The position numbers were made by a program, and so were the translations under genes. From Commensalibacter intestini A911 (GTDB lineage: Bacteria; Pseudomonadota; Alphaproteobacteria; Acetobacterales; Acetobacteraceae): a DNA stretch of 64,000 nucleotides. The notes under the pieces are model-generated. The model was given only the letters and a program-made list of their open reading frames with translations. It was not told the origin of the DNA and did not search any database. The DNA is taken from positions 62,001 to 126,000 of the forward strand of contig NZ_AGFR01000009.1 in assembly GCF_000231445.1 (NCBI RefSeq), in the 5' to 3' direction. This document shows positions 63,024-64,000 of this stretch, piece by piece; positions within the stretch are counted from its first letter, which is position 1; each line of letters opens with the position of its first letter.

Positions 63024-63153
63024 TAAATTAAAATACTTCAAAATATTATATCAATCATATATTAATCTATTCATACGATATAGCTACGAATATTTAAACA
63101 AAATTATATGATTACGTATAGTTTCATCTAAATTTATACTCTTTTTACACTCT

Positions 63154-64000
63154 ATGCAGGCATCAATTGTGACGACATCAACTTCATTAAAAAAGAAAAA
63201 TAGCGCTTTTTCTGTTGTCTTATTCATCGAGCTTTGGGAACGCTTTGGCTATTATGGCATGCAAAGCATTCTGGCATTATTCCTAAGCCAGCATATGAAA
63301 TTTAGTGATTATAATGCTAATCTTTTAATTGCAGCCTTTGGAACGATGACCTATGCTGCCCCTGCTCTTGGCGGATGGATTGGGGATAAAGTCCTTGGAA
63401 ATCAAAGGGCAATGTTATATGGCAGCATTATCTTGGCTTTGGGTTACTTACTTTTAGCCTCTGCGATGCATTATACAGGTGGCATCTATATCACAATGGC
63501 CATTATTAGTACTGGAAATGGTTTATTTAAACCTAATGCGGCAACACTTGTACGTCGTATTTATGAAGAAAACGATAGTCAGTTAGATATTGCATTTACC
63601 CTATATTACATGGCTGTAAATGTTGGCTCCACAATATCAATGCTATTATGTCCTTACTTAAAAGATAATTATGGATGGGATGCCGCTTTTATTGCCTGCT
63701 TTGTCGGATTACTTTTGGGGATCATTAATTACTTTATTACTCGAAAAAAACTGACCCCTTACGTTTCTCCAAAAGATCATTCTGCTATCTCTACGTCTAT
63801 TTTAAGCCTTATCTTTGTCGGAATCCTTTTGTGCAGCACACTGATCACTGTGATCTTAATGTTCCCAACCATTGCACAATGGTGTATTTCAGCAGCAATT
63901 ATCCTGATTTTATTTCTATGGATACAAATGTATCTTAAAATCGATCCTTCTTATCGTGCTGGCTTAAGAATCGTCTATCTATTAACGCTTGAAGGAATGC
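63154..64000 (+). CDS. POT/PTR-family peptide transporter, N-terminal part
   Basis: The first 282 codons of a proton-coupled di/tripeptide transporter, cut by the window end. The diagnostic motif ELWERFGYYGMQSILALFL lies near residue 26, followed by APALGGWIGDKVLGNQRAM and GNGLFKPNAATLVRRIY. At least eight hydrophobic segments are visible. It starts at ATG 63154 and is divergent from the exported-protein gene. Full proteins of this family have about 480-500 residues. Confidence 0.9.
   Translation, partial: MQASIVTTSTSLKKKNSAFSVVLFIELWERFGYYGMQSILALFLSQHMKFSDYNANLLIAAFGTMTYAAPALGGWIGDKVLGNQRAMLYGSIILALGYLLLASAMHYTGGIYITMAIISTGNGLFKPNAATLVRRIYEENDSQLDIAFTLYYMAVNVGSTISMLLCPYLKDNYGWDAAFIACFVGLLLGIINYFITRKKLTPYVSPKDHSAISTSILSLIFVGILLCSTLITVILMFPTIAQWCISAAIILILFLWIQMYLKIDPSYRAGLRIVYLLTLEGM

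Overview
The window is AT-rich chromosomal DNA of an alphaproteobacterium, most likely an insect-associated acetic acid bacterium (Acetobacteraceae) of the low-GC Commensalibacter type. This is inferred from the split F0 operon (atpI-atpB-atpE-atpF'-atpF), the aroQ-accB-accC and metX-metW operons, an alphaproteobacterial ornithine decarboxylase with a speF-type leader, two OprB porins and several polyol dehydrogenases and permeases. I could search no database, so all names rest on motifs, length and context. I saw no tRNA, rRNA, CRISPR array, insertion sequence or prophage.

Layout. 1-2.7 kb: transaldolase (cut by the window edge) and transketolase. 3.1-8.2 kb: ankyrin protein, hisC and two tandem OprB porins. 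8.6-17.5 kb: a polyol region. A minus-strand operon (zinc dehydrogenase, polyol permease, SDR dehydrogenase, DhaK, DhaL) lies divergent to an EryI/RpiB-type isomerase, and a xylitol-dehydrogenase-like gene and a second permease follow. I read the first part as a threitol/erythritol pathway ending in D-erythrose 4-phosphate, which the nearby transketolase and transaldolase can consume. 17.7-20.3 kb: universal stress protein, a probable HTH/PD-(D/E)XK nuclease and an SDR. 20.7-24.3 kb: MBOAT acyltransferase, SGNH-like partner and GT61 glycosyltransferase. 24.3-38.7 kb: mostly housekeeping genes (GST, TVP38, ctaA, tldD, yigZ, MFS, MscS, MarC, UDG, cobB, SDR, apt).

38.7-50 kb: accC, accB, aroQ, rlpA, a YihY/BrkB protein, ornithine decarboxylase with its leader, then metX-metW. 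Three small immunity-type genes, one of them broken, sit directly behind metW. An exported protein and a SulP transporter follow. 50.2-56.2 kb: a complete RND efflux operon with no local regulator. 56.6-62 kb: YggT, two lipid-linked-sugar glycosyltransferases and the ATP synthase F0 operon. 62.2-64 kb: an exported protein with two internal repeats and the start of a POT peptide transporter.

Most worth following up: the tetritol pathway; the orphan immunity genes appended to metXW, with an in-frame stop in one paralogue; the speF-type leader; the lone HTH-nuclease; and small broken or unlisted genes at 8.3-8.5 kb and 20.4 kb. Apart from the HTH-nuclease candidate, no conventional transcription factor is visible in 64 kb.
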